Part shown: positions 14,998-24,939 of the stretch, one piece after another
How the letters are laid out: each line of letters opens with the position of its first letter
Numbering within the stretch: the first letter of the stretch is position 1
Source of the DNA: an uncultured Bacilli bacterium
GTDB lineage: Bacteria; Bacillota_I; Bacilli_A; RF39; UBA660
Length of the DNA stretch: 40,964 bases
Assembly (NCBI GenBank): GCA_947630495.1
Contig: CANRHS010000004.1
Span: forward strand, 1 to 40,964
Direction of reading: 5' to 3'
The notes under the pieces: generated by a model
Seen by the model: the letters and a program-made list of their open reading frames with translations, nothing else
The model's database searches: none
What the model was told of the DNA's origin: nothing
Made by a program: the position numbers and the translations under genes

Positions 14998-16571
14998 TGA
15001 TTAGAGTAAGACAAGTTAAAATAAAAGTATTAGAAGATAACTTTGATAATTTAGTTTTAAGGTTGAGTAAAATATTAAAAGTAAATATAAATGAGATAAA
15101 AACTCTTAAAATATCTAAAAAGTCAATTGATGCTAGGAACAAAAATGATATTTATTTTGTCTATGAACTTGATATTAAATTAGATAATGAAGATAAAGTC
15201 TTAAAAAGAAATAAAGATATTATTAAAGTTTCCGAAGAAGAATTAAAGATTAAAAAAGGAACTATAAAATTAGATAATAGAATAATTATAGTTGGGATGG
15301 GACCAGCTGGTTTATTTGCAGGATATTTACTTTCCAAATATGGATACAAACCTTTAATAATTGAAAGAGGTAAAAGGGTTGAGGAAAGAATAGTTGATGT
15401 TGAAAAATTTTGGAGTCAGAATATTTTAGACCTTGATAGTAATGTCCAATTTGGAGAAGGAGGAGCAGGGACATTTTCTGATGGAAAACTTAATACTTTA
15501 ATTAAAGACAAAGAACATTTTAAAGATAAAGTTTTAGAAATATTTATTGAAAATGGGGCAGATAGTAATATTAAATATCTTGCTAATCCTCATATTGGAA
15601 CCGATGAATTAAGAAAAATTATTAAAAATATGCGGGATAATATTCTTAAAATGGGTGGAGAGATTTTATATCAAACTAAGCTAACTAATTTACTAATTAA
15701 AGATAATAAGTTAGAAGCAATTGAAGTTAATAATAAAGAGATAATTCCTTGTTCTAATTTGATTTTAGCAATTGGTCATAGTGCCAGAGATACATTTCTA
15801 ATGTTAAAAGATAATTTAGAAATTACTTCGAAACCCTTTGCCGTTGGAGTTCGGGTAATGCATAAAAGAGATATGATAGATACTAATCAATATGGTAAAT
15901 TTAAAGATATCTTAGGACCAGCTAGTTATAAATTAACTTATCAAGCAAGAAATAGACGAGGAGTATATACATTTTGTATGTGTCCAGGCGGGTATGTGGT
16001 AAATGCTTCCAGTGAAAAAGAAGGATTAGTTGTTAATGGGATGAGTAATAAAAAAAGAGATACCGAAGACTCTAATAGTGCCGTTGTTGTTACTATTTCA
16101 AAAGATGATTTTGGTTCTAACATATTAGATGGAATGAAATATCAAAGAGATTTAGAACAAAAAGCCTATAAATTAGGAAGTGGTAAAATTCCTATCCAAT
16201 TATATAAAGACTTCAAAGAAAATAAAAAAACAACTTCCCTTGGTTCGATTAAACCAATTACAAAGGGTGAATATACCTTAACTAATTTAAGAGAAATATT
16301 ACCAGATTATATAACCGAATCGTTAATTGAAGCAATTGAGGAGTTTAATAAAAAAATTCTAGGATTTAATCAGGATGATACTATTTTAGCAGGAGTTGAA
16401 ACAAGAACCTCTTCCCCAATTAGAATTACGAGAGATAATCATTATGAAGCAAGTATTAAAGGAGTATTTCCCTGTGGCGAAGGGGCAGGATATGCCGGTG
16501 GGATTACCTCATCAGCAATTGATGGCTTGAAAGTTGCACGAGAATTAATTGAAAGATACCAAAATAACTAG
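14997..16571 (+). CDS. FAD-dependent dehydrogenase (COG2509-type)
   Basis: IIVGMGPAGLFAGYLLSKYGYKPLIIERGKRVEERI and VFPCGEGAGYAGGITSSAIDGLKVA; start overlaps the upstream stop. Confidence 0.88.
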   Translation: MIRVRQVKIKVLEDNFDNLVLRLSKILKVNINEIKTLKISKKSIDARNKNDIYFVYELDIKLDNEDKVLKRNKDIIKVSEEELKIKKGTIKLDNRIIIVGMGPAGLFAGYLLSKYGYKPLIIERGKRVEERIVDVEKFWSQNILDLDSNVQFGEGGAGTFSDGKLNTLIKDKEHFKDKVLEIFIENGADSNIKYLANPHIGTDELRKIIKNMRDNILKMGGEILYQTKLTNLLIKDNKLEAIEVNNKEIIPCSNLILAIGHSARDTFLMLKDNLEITSKPFAVGVRVMHKRDMIDTNQYGKFKDILGPASYKLTYQARNRRGVYTFCMCPGGYVVNASSEKEGLVVNGMSNKKRDTEDSNSAVVVTISKDDFGSNILDGMKYQRDLEQKAYKLGSGKIPIQLYKDFKENKKTTSLGSIKPITKGEYTLTNLREILPDYITESLIEAIEEFNKKILGFNQDDTILAGVETRTSSPIRITRDNHYEASIKGVFPCGEGAGYAGGITSSAIDGLKVARELIERYQNN

Positions 16572-16618
16572 ACAAAACGCTAAAAATATTATAAAATATG
16601 CTCGAAAAAGGTGATTCT

Positions 16619-17431
16619 ATGAAGAAAAGAATAGGTAATATATTCATGATTATTTTAATTATAATATCACTTTCAGCATTAATTTATTCAAGTATCAATA
16701 TTTATAAATGGTATCTTGATAATAAAAATATAAAAAAACTTAGCAAAGAAATAGAAGAAGTTCTTAATATTCAAGAAAGGGATGATAACTCGGAAGTGAT
16801 AGAACCCGAAGAAGTTCAGATAAATGATCCTTATTTAGACTATATAAAAGTTAATTTATTAGATGTTAACTTAGATGAATTAAAAAATATTAATAAGGAT
16901 ACGATTGGTTTTATAGAAGTTAAGGGTACTAATATTAATTATCCCTTTGTTCAAACTAAAAATAATGATTACTATTTAACTCATGATTATCATAAAAACT
17001 ATAATGCAGCTGGTTGGATATTCTTAGATTATCGAAATAATATTGATAACTTAGATAAAAATACCATTATCTATGGTCATGGAAGATTAAATAAAGCTAT
17101 GTTTGGTAGTTTAAAAAATGTTTTGAGTAAAGATTGGTACAATAATATTGATAATCATTTAATTAGAATATCAATGGATAATAAAAATACTTTATGGCAA
17201 ATATTCAGTATTTATCATCTTAAAACGACAAATGATTATATTAAAGTTGATTTTAAAGATAATAAAGATTATTTAGATTTCATAAATTTAATTAAAGAAA
17301 GAAGTATTTATAATTTTAATACAAGTGTATCAGAGAATGATAAAATATTAACACTTTCAACTTGTTATAACAGTTCAGAAAAATTAGTTGTTCATGCTAA
17401 ATTAATAAAATATCAAGATAAGGAGGATTAG
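16619..17431 (+). CDS. Class B sortase
   Basis: N-terminal TM, GTNINYPFVQTKNNDYYLTHDYHKNYNAAGWIFLDYRN, IIYGHGRLNKAMFGSL, catalytic TLSTC. ATG at 16619 has the better RBS than the ORF-track start at 16598. Confidence 0.88.
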   Translation: MKKRIGNIFMIILIIISLSALIYSSINIYKWYLDNKNIKKLSKEIEEVLNIQERDDNSEVIEPEEVQINDPYLDYIKVNLLDVNLDELKNINKDTIGFIEVKGTNINYPFVQTKNNDYYLTHDYHKNYNAAGWIFLDYRNNIDNLDKNTIIYGHGRLNKAMFGSLKNVLSKDWYNNIDNHLIRISMDNKNTLWQIFSIYHLKTTNDYIKVDFKDNKDYLDFINLIKERSIYNFNTSVSENDKILTLSTCYNSSEKLVVHAKLIKYQDKED

Positions 17432-17433
17432 AT

Positions 17434-18576
17434 ATGGCAAATATAAATGATTATTTAAAATGGAGAGGGGATATTAAGTTTTCTAAGGATTATCCTTTTA
17501 ATGAAATAGATAGTATGATTCTAGCCAGATTTTCTTATTTATTATTTAGTAAAATTAAAATGAAGAGAGTAGAAACAATTCAAGATATCGCTTTAAAAAT
17601 GCAAGATTTTCCTGATAATGAATTTTTATATAATGGAGATAAAGAATTAATTACGAATTTAGGTACTAGTTTAAGATTTAAAGATTTAAAAGTAACCGAT
17701 TATGTTGAAAATAATAATAAGGATAGAGAAGAACAATTTGGAGCAATTACTATCCATTTATCTCTTAAAGAATTATATATTTCTTATTTAGGAACGGATA
17801 TGTCAATATTCGGGTGGAAAGAAGATTTTAACATGGGGTTCATGGATACAGTTCCTTGTCAAATTGCAGGAAGAGAGTATCTTCATAAAATATCTTTAAA
17901 GTATCCATCTAAAAGAATTCGAATTGGAGGACATTCTAAGGGAGGAAATGTAGCAATATTTGCAGCAATCACCTCTCCTAAAAGAATTCAAACCAAAATT
18001 ATTAAAGTTTATAACTATGATGGACCAGGATTTAGTAAAATTATAATTGATAAATATGAAAATCCTAATATCTTAAAGAAAGTTGAAACTTATATTCCTC
18101 AAGACTCAATTATAGGAAGAGTTTTAAATCATAAAGAAAAAACAACAATTGTTTATAGTCTTGAAAAAGGAATTTTAGAACATGATATCTTTTCTTGGCA
18201 AGTATTTAAAGATGATGTTATTAAACTAGAAGAAAATACAAAAGCAAGTGAAGCAATCGATAAAACTTTAACTAATTGGATAGAAACAACAACTGACATG
18301 CAAAGAAAAATATTTATAGATGTTATCTTTGATTTAATTTATTCAACTAATGCAAGTACTTTTTTAGAATTTGCTTCTGATTTAAAAAATAATATTCCAA
18401 AGATTCTAAAGAAATATGGAGAAATATCTAAAGAAGATAAACAAGTTTTAACAAGTATGATTATTAAACTTATTAAATCTAATCTTGGAGTTAGAAAAAA
18501 TGAAGGTATAAAAATGATTCTTGATATAAAAGACGAGTATATGAATAAATTAAAAAGAGTTAAAGAAAGAGTATAA
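17434..18576 (+). CDS. DUF2974 (Mbeg1-like) alpha/beta hydrolase family protein
   Basis: IRIGGHSKGGNVAIFAAI nucleophile elbow, with upstream FRGT-equivalent YLGTDMSIFGWKEDFNM. Confidence 0.8.
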   Translation: MANINDYLKWRGDIKFSKDYPFNEIDSMILARFSYLLFSKIKMKRVETIQDIALKMQDFPDNEFLYNGDKELITNLGTSLRFKDLKVTDYVENNNKDREEQFGAITIHLSLKELYISYLGTDMSIFGWKEDFNMGFMDTVPCQIAGREYLHKISLKYPSKRIRIGGHSKGGNVAIFAAITSPKRIQTKIIKVYNYDGPGFSKIIIDKYENPNILKKVETYIPQDSIIGRVLNHKEKTTIVYSLEKGILEHDIFSWQVFKDDVIKLEENTKASEAIDKTLTNWIETTTDMQRKIFIDVIFDLIYSTNASTFLEFASDLKNNIPKILKKYGEISKEDKQVLTSMIIKLIKSNLGVRKNEGIKMILDIKDEYMNKLKRVKERV

Positions 18577-18579
18577 GAG

Positions 18580-19290
18580 GTGATGTTTATGAATAAAGTT
18601 GTTATGTATTTTTTGTTATTTATTATTTATGCCTTTTTAGGTTGGTTAATGGAAGTATGTGTTACTTTAGTTAAAAGTCATAAGTTTGTTAATAGAGGAT
18701 TTTTAATTGGACCTTATTGTCCTATTTATGGATATGGGTGTTTATTAATAATTATTTTATTAAGTGATTTTACGAAGTATCCAGTTGTCTTATTCTTTAT
18801 GGCGATTATTATTTGTTCTATTCTAGAATATATGACTAGTTTAGTTATGGAAAAGTTATTTAATGCTAGATGGTGGGATTATAGTAATAAGAAGTTTAAT
18901 ATAAATGGGAGAATTTGTCTTGAAACTATGCTTCCTTTTGGAATACTTGGATGTTTAATTCTTTATATAGTTAATCCTTTTATAGTAGATTTATTAGATA
19001 ATGTTCCAAGTTTAGTTTTAAATATAATTGCTAGTTTAATATTTATCTTATTTATAGTTGATAACGTTATATCATTTAATGTTGTTTCAAGTTTGAAAAC
19101 CGAGATTAAGAAGGCTGAAGCTGATCAAACAGAAGAAATTACTAAGAAGATTAAGGCAATTCTATCTAAAAAGAGTATTTTACATAAACGTTTAGTAAAT
19201 GCTTTTCCACATATTAAAACAAGAAATGAGTTTTTAATAGAAATTAGAGCCAAAATTGATTCTAAGTTAGAGAAATTAAAGAGGAAATAG
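18580..19290 (+). CDS. CmpB-like putative ABC transporter permease (PF06541-type) membrane protein
   Basis: FLGWLMEVCVTLVKSHKFVNRGFLIGPYCPIYGYG family signature; several TM helices. Confidence 0.82.
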   Translation: MMFMNKVVMYFLLFIIYAFLGWLMEVCVTLVKSHKFVNRGFLIGPYCPIYGYGCLLIIILLSDFTKYPVVLFFMAIIICSILEYMTSLVMEKLFNARWWDYSNKKFNINGRICLETMLPFGILGCLILYIVNPFIVDLLDNVPSLVLNIIASLIFILFIVDNVISFNVVSSLKTEIKKAEADQTEEITKKIKAILSKKSILHKRLVNAFPHIKTRNEFLIEIRAKIDSKLEKLKRK

Positions 19291-19330
19291 GTTAATAATT
19301 TATTTCCTTTTCTTATCAATATTTGGAAAA

Positions 19331-19601
19331 TAAAGGCAAATTTTGTTGTTAAACATTAGTTAAAATGTCATCGATTTTATATAAGTTTCTTTATAATTCC
19401 TCATTGACAACAGGAACCCAGTAACAATTCTTATAGATTTTGTAATATCTTAAAAATAAGATATTACAATAAGTATGGCGAATTATTACTGCCTATTATC
19501 AATGAATGCTTATAAAGAAACTATTAAATAATGGTAGTGACATTTTAACTAATGATAAGGTGACATTTTAAAAAAAGATTAACATAAAGGCAAATTTTGT
19601 T
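19331..19601. repeat. 17-bp direct repeats TAAAGGCAAATTTTGTT flanking the quasi-palindrome
   Basis: Identical 17-mers at 19331-19347 and 19585-19601. Confidence 0.8.
19354..19554. repeat. ~201-bp nested quasi-palindrome (MITE-like element or long structured RNA)
   Basis: Nested inverted arms: CATTAGTTAAAATGTCA (19354-19370)/TGACATTTTAACTAATG (19538-19554); AGTTTCTTTATAA (19384-19396)/TTATAAAGAAACT (19510-19522); CATTGACAACAGG (19402-19414)/CCTATTATCAATG (19492-19504); CAGTAACAATTC (19419-19430)/GAATTATTACTG (19480-19491); TTGTAATATCTTA (19440-19452)/TAAGATATTACAA (19457-19469). Confidence 0.85.
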
Positions 19602-19651
19602 TGACTTAGTAGTTTATTAATGATAGAATGGTTGTAGGAGGAGTTTGTATG

Positions 19652-22600
19652 GAAACAAGTTTTTTTAAGAAAATGATAAGTATTTCATTTTTATTTATTT
19701 TTATGTTTACTATGAATGTTCAGGCTAAAGAGGTTATTTATACTGGTAATGGACAAAATTTACAAAAGTTCATTGATGATAATGTTGAAAGTGGTGATAC
19801 GGTTAAATTAACAAGCCCTTCTTATACTTTTTCAACTCTTGAAATCAAGAAAGATTTAACTTTAGAAGGAGTAGGTAATGCTGAATGGTCAACTAGCTCA
19901 GGTATTAAAAATTATCCTACCACAAGAATTACGGGTGAAATTATTATTAAAGATAGTGCAGAAAATGTAGTTTTAAAAAATATTTTTATGCAAAATGGGA
20001 AGGTTACACAAAGTGATCTTTCAATTATAAAAGTTACTACTCAAGTTAATTTAACTTTAGATAATTTTGCTAATCATTATGTAACTGGTAACACAGTAGA
20101 TAATGTCAATACACTTAATTTAGATGAAGGTTCAGATAATTCAAAGGTTATAGTTAAGAATTCTATATTAATTCCATTATATGATGTTTTTTTAGTTGAA
20201 GCTGGCGATATTAAATTTAATATTGATAATTGCTATCTTACAGGAAAAAGAATTTTTGATTTTGATGCTTCTTCTAATGCTCAAAATAATAGTTTAACAA
20301 TCAATAATTCTTATTTAGAAGGAACAGCTGCAACCAATGCAGCCAAAATAAAAACAGATGAAGTTATTGCGATAAAAAATCAAGATAAATTAACAATTGA
20401 TATTAACAATTCTACGTTAGTTGGTGAAAAAGTGTTTTCTTCTAGTAGTCCAACTCATATCTTTGATTTTGAAGGAGAAAATAGTAATGTTACTATTAAT
20501 ATTAAAGATAACTCTATATTAAGAGATAGTGATGAAAGAGATAGTAATATCTTTAAATTTGGACAATCCAAAAAAAATAGTAATAACGTTATTAATGTTG
20601 ATAATACTGTTAAAATGACTAAAGAAGAAGATGATGAAACGTTTACTATAAAGGATAAATATTCAATAGATTCTGTCGATAGTGTAGTTGTAGGAATTTA
20701 TGATTTCACAGGTAATTTAACAGTTAAAGTTTACGATAAGAATGATGTTCTTAAAAGTGAATTAGATGAAATTGTTAAAAAAATACCTAAAAATTATAGA
20801 TTTATTGGTTGGTATACTGATAAAGAATTTATAGAAGATAAAGTTTTTGAAGTAAGTACTCCAGTAAGTGAAAATATTGATTTATATCCTAAAACAATTG
20901 AGTTAATTACAGTTACTATAAAAGATCAAGAATTTATAATTGATAAAGGGTCTAATTTAAATAGTTTAAAAGAAGATGATAAACAAAGATTAGAAAATGT
21001 TTTAAAGGCTGATGATAAACAATTTAAAGATTTTGTAATTGAAGGACAAGAAGATAGATATACTAAGGAATCAATTGAAAGTGTTACTCTAATTCCTAAA
21101 TATACAGTTGATGTAACTATCAAAGAAGAAGGTTCTCAAGATGTATTCCATAAAATTACTTTAGATGATGGTCAAAGTTTAAAAGATGTATCTTCAGAAG
21201 ATACAACTTATTCTAACTTAATAAATGACATATATTTTAATTGCTTTTATAAAGAAAATCAAAAATTTGATACTGATACACCAATTGATAAAAACATTGA
21301 ACTAACAATAAAGAGAAATGTTAAAGTAAGTGTTAATAGTAATGATCACTATGTATTAAAGGATAGTAAATTAAGTGATGATAACGAATTAAATAAAGCA
21401 CTTGAAGAACTAGCAAAAGGTACTAATAAACAATTTAAGAAGTATTATGATAATACTAATAAAAGAGAAATTGAGGCTCAAAGTAAGGCTGATATGGATA
21501 TGGAAATTATTGCTCAATTTACTGTTGATGTAACAATTGATAAAGAGAAATTTACAATTGATGAAGGTCAAACTTTAAATGACATAAAGGGTGAAGATTT
21601 AGATAGATTAAATACTTTAAAGAATGGTGAATATTTTTCAAGATACTTAAAAGATAATGAAACTTTTGATGAAAAGACTCCAATTAATGAAAACACAACT
21701 TTAAAAGTTATGCGAAATGTTAAAATTACAATTAAAAGTGATAGTCAATCAACAGAAAAATACATTGAAGAAGGTTCAATTTTAAGTTCTTCAAAAGATA
21801 TTATAAATGCTTTGAAAGAACTAGGTAATGTTCAGCATAAACATTTAAAAGAATATTATAATGAAACTGAAAAAAGACATATTACTTTTAAAGATTTAGA
21901 AACATATCAAATAACTAAAGATAGTGTTATAGTTGGTCGTTATGAAGTTAAAGTAACAATAGAAGAAGATGGGGAAACTAAAAGAGTAATAACGATAGAT
22001 GAGAAAAATAATTTGTCATCTGCAAGTGGTGATGATAAAAAATATTTAGAAGATTTAAAAGATGATCCATATTTTGCAGGATTTATTAAAGGTTCTGATG
22101 AATTTAACATGGATACAGAAGTTTCAGAAGATATAACGATATCAATTAAAAGAAATGTTAAGATAACTATAAATGGTACAGATTATTATCTTGAAAAAGG
22201 TAAAAATTTTGGTGAATCATCTTCAATTCTTGATGCATTAAAAGAATTAAGTAATGTAAAAGATAAGGCCTTAAAACATTATTATAATGAAACAGATCAT
22301 AGTCCTATATTATTTGATGAAGTTGAAAGTTTTATAGCAACGAAAGATATTGTAATTACTCCTCGATATACTGTTGAAGTAACTATTATAGATGGTAATG
22401 AAAATAAAGTAATAATTATAGATGAAAATCAAGGCTTAGAAACTGCTACTTCTGAAGATAAAGAATATTTAGATAATTTAGTAAATGATGACCTTTATTT
22501 CTCAAGATTTGTTGATGAAGATGGAAATACTTTTACAACTAATACTCCAGTTACTCATGATATAACTTTAAAAGTTATGAGAAATAATAAAGTAACAATT

Positions 22601-24817
22601 GCTGGTAAAGATTATTATCTTGAAAAAGGTTTAAAATTAAGTGAAAAAGTAGAGATTACAAATGCTCTTGAAACTTTAAAGAATGTTCAAGGAAAACATT
22701 TTAAAGAATATTATGTTGGAGAAGATGTAATTACTAAAGATTATAAACCAACTAAAGATATCGTTATTAAAGCACATTACACTGTTGTAGTAACTATTGA
22801 TGGTGAAGAATTTACAATAGATGAAGGAGAGTCTATAAAAGATATAAAGGGTGCTGACTTAGAAAGATTAAATAAATTAAAAAATGGTAAATATTTTGCA
22901 TCTTATTTAAAAGATGGACAAGAATTTGCAGATAGCACTGCTATATCTGAAGATACAACTTTAACTATTAAGAGAAATGTTAAAGTAGTTGTAAATGATA
23001 CTGAATTCTATGTATTAAAGGATAGTAAATTATGTGATGATACTAATTTAAATAATGCACTTGAAGAATTAGCAAAGGGTACTAATAAACAATTTAAGAC
23101 TTACTATGATGTTACTAATGAAAGAATAGTTGATATTCAAAGTAAGGCAGATAAGGATATGGTGATTGTTGCTCAATTTACAGTTAATGTAGTAATAGAT
23201 GGAGAAACATTTACAATCGATGAAGGTAAGTCTATAAAAGATATAGAAGGCTCTGATTTAGAGAGATTAAATACTTTAAAGAATGGAATTTATTTCTCAA
23301 GATACTTAAAAGATAATGAAACTTTTAAAGAAGATACTAAGATTATGGAAAATACAACTTTAACAATAAAGAGAAATGTTAAAGTAATAATTGAAGATAA
23401 AGATTATTATGTTGAAGATGGTCTTAAATTAAAAGATAATGCTGATGTTGTTAAGGCGCTTGAGGCTGCTAAAAATTTAGCAACTAAACAATTCATGGAA
23501 TTTTGTGACGTGGATACTCAAGAAAAAATTGAAGATCCATTAGAATTAGAGGCTAAAGAAGATTTAAAAATTAAGGCTCGATATAAAATTGATGTTAAGA
23601 TTAATGGAAAAGATTATATCTTAGAAGAAAATAGTACTTTAGAAAGTTTACCACTTGATGCTAAAGAAGAATTACAAAAGATGCGAGAAGTTTCTAATAA
23701 GCAATTTGTTAAGTTTATTGATAAAAATGGAAATGATGTTGACTTTAATAAAACTCTACTTGAGAATTTAGAAATTATTCCAACTTACAATGTTAAAGTA
23801 ACAATTGATGATGAAGAATTTATAATTCCAGAGGGTAAATCTTTAAAAGATATAGAGGGTTCTGATTTAGAAAGATTAAATACCTTAAAGAATGGTAAAT
23901 ATTTCTCAAGATACTTAAAAGATAATGAAACATTTAAAGAAGATACTAAGATAACTGAAAATACAATTTTAACAATAAAGAGAAATGTTAAAGTAGTAAT
24001 TGATAAAGATTATTATTTAGAAAAGGGTAATAAGTTAAGTAGTGATAAGGCTATAGTAGATGCTTTAAAAGGATTAAAGAAAGTTACTAATAAACAATTT
24101 AAGGAATATGTAAAAGATGATAAAGTTCTTGAAAATCCTTTAGAATTAGTTGCTAATGATGATATGGTAATTACAGCTAACTATGAAATTGAAGTTACAA
24201 TTGATGATAAGAAATATACTCTTCAAGAAGGACAAAGTTTAAATGATTTAGAAAAAGAAGTTCTTGATAAATTAAAAGAGATTATGAAGAAAGATACTTT
24301 TGCTAAATTTGTTAATAGTAAAAATGAAGAAATTCTTCTAGATACTAAGTTAATGGAAAATACAACTATTAATGCTAAATATAATGTTTTAGTTAAGATA
24401 GGGGACGATAAGTTTATAGTTACAGAGGGTATGACTTTAAATGATTTAAGTAAAGAAGATAAACTTCGTTTAGAAGAATTAAAGAATAATCATGCTGAAA
24501 GCTTAAAGTTCAAAGGATATAAGAATGTTAAAACAGGTGAGGAATTTACTGATAAAACTCCAATTACATCTGATATAGAATTAGAATTAGTATTTGAAGA
24601 AATTAAGGAAGAAGAACCAACTCCAGAGGTTAAACCTGATGATAAGCCAACAACAGATGAAACTGATAAACCAGATACTAATAAACCATCTAATCCAAGT
24701 AATGATGTTCCTAAGACTTTTGATAATATAATTACTTATATAGTACTTGGAATTACAAGTTTAATTACTTTAATAGGTGGAGTATTCTTTATAAGAAGAA
24801 AATCTTTAAATAAGTAA
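19652..24817 (+). CDS. Very large repetitive cell-surface protein with signal peptide, N-terminal beta-helix-like region, repeated modules and C-terminal sortase signal (VPKTFD)
   Basis: METSFFKKMISISFLFIFMFTMNVQAKE signal peptide; GNGQNLQKFIDDNVESGDTVKLTSPSYTFSTLEIKKDLTLEGVG; many copies of VTIDxEEFTIDEGxSLKDIxGxDLERLNTLKNGxYFSRYLKDNETF and KVxIxxxxYYLEKGxKL; C-terminus VPKTFDNIITYIVLGITSLITLIGGVFFIRRK. The ORF track starts at 19628; ATG ~19652 after the AGGAGG is preferred. Confidence 0.88.
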   Translation, partial: ETSFFKKMISISFLFIFMFTMNVQAKEVIYTGNGQNLQKFIDDNVESGDTVKLTSPSYTFSTLEIKKDLTLEGVGNAEWSTSSGIKNYPTTRITGEIIIKDSAENVVLKNIFMQNGKVTQSDLSIIKVTTQVNLTLDNFANHYVTGNTVDNVNTLNLDEGSDNSKVIVKNSILIPLYDVFLVEAGDIKFNIDNCYLTGKRIFDFDASSNAQNNSLTINNSYLEGTAATNAAKIKTDEVIAIKNQDKLTIDINNSTLVGEKVFSSSSPTHIFDFEGENSNVTINIKDNSILRDSDERDSNIFKFGQSKKNSNNVINVDNTVKMTKEEDDETFTIKDKYSIDSVDSVVVGIYDFTGNLTVKVYDKNDVLKSELDEIVKKIPKNYRFIGWYTDKEFIEDKVFEVSTPVSENIDLYPKTIELITVTIKDQEFIIDKGSNLNSLKEDDKQRLENVLKADDKQFKDFVIEGQEDRYTKESIESVTLIPKYTVDVTIKEEGSQDVFHKITLDDGQSLKDVSSEDTTYSNLINDIYFNCFYKENQKFDTDTPIDKNIELTIKRNVKVSVNSNDHYVLKDSKLSDDNELNKALEELAKGTNKQFKKYYDNTNKREIEAQSKADMDMEIIAQFTVDVTIDKEKFTIDEGQTLNDIKGEDLDRLNTLKNGEYFSRYLKDNETFDEKTPINENTTLKVMRNVKITIKSDSQSTEKYIEEGSILSSSKDIINALKELGNVQHKHLKEYYNETEKRHITFKDLETYQITKDSVIVGRYEVKVTIEEDGETKRVITIDEKNNLSSASGDDKKYLEDLKDDPYFAGFIKGSDEFNMDTEVSEDITISIKRNVKITINGTDYYLEKGKNFGESSSILDALKELSNVKDKALKHYYNETDHSPILFDEVESFIATKDIVITPRYTVEVTIIDGNENKVIIIDENQGLETATSEDKEYLDNLVNDDLYFSRFVDEDGNTFTTNTPVTHDITLKVMRNNKVTIAGKDYYLEKGLKLSEKVEITNALETLKNVQGKHFKEYYVGEDVITKDYKPTKDIVIKAHYTVVVTIDGEEFTIDEGESIKDIKGADLERLNKLKNGKYFASYLKDGQEFADSTAISEDTTLTIKRNVKVVVNDTEFYVLKDSKLCDDTNLNNALEELAKGTNKQFKTYYDVTNERIVDIQSKADKDMVIVAQFTVNVVIDGETFTIDEGKSIKDIEGSDLERLNTLKNGIYFSRYLKDNETFKEDTKIMENTTLTIKRNVKVIIEDKDYYVEDGLKLKDNADVVKALEAAKNLATKQFMEFCDVDTQEKIEDPLELEAKEDLKIKARYKIDVKINGKDYILEENSTLESLPLDAKEELQKMREVSNKQFVKFIDKNGNDVDFNKTLLENLEIIPTYNVKVTIDDEEFIIPEGKSLKDIEGSDLERLNTLKNGKYFSRYLKDNETFKEDTKITENTILTIKRNVKVVIDKDYYLEKGNKLSSDKAIVDALKGLKKVTNKQFKEYVKDDKVLENPLELVANDDMVITANYEIEVTIDDKKYTLQEGQSLNDLEKEVLDKLKEIMKKDTFAKFVNSKNEEILLDTKLMENTTINAKYNVLVKIGDDKFIVTEGMTLNDLSKEDKLRLEELKNNHAESLKFKGYKNVKTGEEFTDKTPITSDIELELVFEEIKEEEPTPEVKPDDKPTTDETDKPDTNKPSNPSNDVPKTFDNIITYIVLGITSLITLIGGVFFIRRKSLNK
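20908..24600 (+). repeat. Array of alternating degenerate protein repeats in the surface protein
   Basis: Example near-identical segments: TTAAAGAATGGTGAATATTTTTCAAGATACTTAAAAGATAATGAAAC (~21617) and homologues at ~23275 and ~23885; about nine module copies are visible in the translation. Confidence 0.8.
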
Positions 24818-24818
24818 A

Positions 24819-24848
24819 ACTAATAGGATAAAAACTATTAGTTTTTTT
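24819..24848 (+). terminator. Intrinsic terminator of the surface-protein gene
   Basis: AACTAATAG-GATAAAAA-CTATTAGTTTTTTT. Confidence 0.8.
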
Positions 24849-24939
24849 AAATAACAATGTAATTTTATATAAAAAAGGACACTTTAGTTGTATTTTTGGG
24901 ATTTCTTTGATATAATGTAAGAAAGAGGAGATGATACTA

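Noticed and set aside
15161-16123. Three minus-strand ORFs of ~60 aa
   Set aside because: Antisense to the FAD dehydrogenase; no coding signature.
13819-18576. FAD enzymes/sortase/DUF2974 as a novel operon system
   Set aside because: Each family is common and the arrangement looks like ordinary co-directional genes; no specific link is visible.
19125-19319. Minus-strand 64-aa ORF
   Set aside because: Antisense to the CmpB-like gene tail and intergenic; no RBS or motif.
20908-24600. CRISPR-like periodic repeats
   Set aside because: Repeats are in frame, long, degenerate and translated as protein modules; no short identical repeats with unique spacers are present.
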